Shown here piece by piece: positions 12,783 to 13,486 of a stretch of DNA of 13,486 bases. Positions within the stretch are counted from its first letter, which is position 1. Each line of letters begins with the position of its first letter. The notes under the pieces were generated by a model. That model did no database searches, was not told where the DNA came from, and saw only the letters and a program-made list of their open reading frames with translations. This stretch comes from Bdellovibrionales bacterium (lineage in GTDB: Bacteria; Bdellovibrionota; Bacteriovoracia; Bacteriovoracales; Bacteriovoracaceae), in assembly GCA_023250775.1 (NCBI GenBank), contig JAHFAA010000053.1:1-13486 (forward strand). The letters are read 5' to 3'. The translations under genes and the position numbers were made by a program.

Positions 12783-13486
12783 TGACTTCCATTCCTCAAA
12801 AACCATTCATGGCACAAGAGACTCGCTTCAAAGGCCGTTACGCCCGCAGCGTGGGCAATACTCTTTTTCAGGCCTACCGACCTTTTATCGGGCGAACTTT
12901 TTTCTTTCTCGTTCTCGGATTTTTGGGGCGCGTGGCACTTTTGAGTAACGCTAACTTAGTGGGTCTGTGGGTAGACTCCTTGTGCGTGCGTCCTAATCCC
13001 TGCCGTCCTATGCCAACCTTTTTGCATTATTTGGGCGGCGATCTTTGGGGGCCGCTTGGTCTCCTCTGCCTGGCCACGGCCATCGGCATGATCCTGACCC
13101 TCACCTATCGCATCGCCATCTCTCGATTATCGGCCGATGCCGTCAGCAGCATCTATGATGAAACCACCTTACGCACCTCCCGTTTACCCATGAGCTTTTT
13201 CGACCGCACCCCCGCCGGGCGAGTGGTGACCCGCTTCTCCAGCGACTACAACAATGTTTTTAGAATCTTCGGCGGCCCGCTGGCGGAATTTATAGGATTG
13301 GTTTTCGATATCCTGGCCATGACAGTGCTGATCAGTGTGGCGAACCCCTGGCTTCTTCCTTTTTGGCTGGCCATGACCGTGCTTAACTATTTGGCCTATC
13401 GACTCAATTTAGTCTCACTCAGAAAAGCTCGACGAGAAACCGCCCTTAAGCGTTCGCCCAGCATTGCTCACTTTGCCGAAACGGCT
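12782..13486 (+). CDS. Second ABC half-transporter, membrane domain only (3' end beyond window)
   Basis: The frame is open from ATG at 12782 to the last base, giving 235 residues. The ATG overlaps the preceding stop (TAATG), and GAGGAG lies about eight bases upstream. Membrane helices appear at roughly 36-62, 90-112 and 166-206. The segment RLPMSFFDRTPAGRVVTRFSSD (residues 134-155) is the coupling region typical of ABCC-type membrane domains (MSFFDxTPxGRxxxRFSxD). Cys68 and Cys74 lie in the loop between the first two helices, which should face the periplasm, so they may form a disulfide. The ATPase domain must lie downstream. I expect it to carry the catalytic Glu that the upstream partner lacks. 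Confidence 0.85.
   Translation, partial: MTSIPQKPFMAQETRFKGRYARSVGNTLFQAYRPFIGRTFFFLVLGFLGRVALLSNANLVGLWVDSLCVRPNPCRPMPTFLHYLGGDLWGPLGLLCLATAIGMILTLTYRIAISRLSADAVSSIYDETTLRTSRLPMSFFDRTPAGRVVTRFSSDYNNVFRIFGGPLAEFIGLVFDILAMTVLISVANPWLLPFWLAMTVLNYLAYRLNLVSLRKARRETALKRSPSIAHFAETA

Overview
This window looks like a chromosomal segment of a Gram-negative bacterium. It has Sec signal peptides, a polyprenyl-phosphate glycosyltransferase and c-di-GMP-type signalling. My best guess is a Bdellovibrio-like (Bdellovibrionota) or deltaproteobacterial lineage, based on the mix of large secreted proteins of unknown function, HD-GYP signalling and a paired ABCC-like exporter. No marker gene proves this. I see no rRNA, tRNA, CRISPR array, insertion sequence or phage gene.

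Layout: (1) 1-2847, the 3' part of a very large, probably exported protein of unknown function. Its cysteines are confined to the first ~220 visible residues. (2) 2844-3629, on the minus strand, a secreted TraB/TIKI-like protein. (3) 3755-4567, a lysine-rich histone-H1-like tailed protein divergent from a small XRE/Cro-type repressor. The repressor's promoter carries two GTAAA/TTTAC palindromes and appears to give a leaderless mRNA. (4) 4564-5976, a degenerate receiver plus HD-GYP signalling protein on the minus strand. (5) 6260-9553, an envelope-glycan group: a YdjC/NaxD-like deacetylase converging on a coupled operon of a GtrB/ArnC-like GT2 and a DUF2079 multi-pass membrane protein. (6) 9629-10777, an unrecognised signal-peptide plus single-TM protein. 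(7) 10886-13486, a 13-codon leader ORF followed by two tightly coupled ABC half-transporters. The second runs off the window.

The most coherent functional unit is region 5. A GT2 would load a sugar on a polyprenyl phosphate, a YdjC-type enzyme would deacetylate it, and a GT-C-like membrane protein would transfer it. This is the logic of Francisella FlmF2-NaxD-FlmK and of ArnC-ArnD-ArnT lipid A modification, with a different type of final protein. The assignment is inference from family membership and adjacency.

Two architectural themes recur. All three convergent gene pairs overlap at their 3' ends (4, 4 and 41 bases). Two unrelated genes (4304 and 6260) have the same -35/16/-10/6/ATG geometry, which predicts leaderless transcripts. 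The central part (about 3.6-9.6 kb) is visibly richer in A+T than the flanking large gene and ABC genes.
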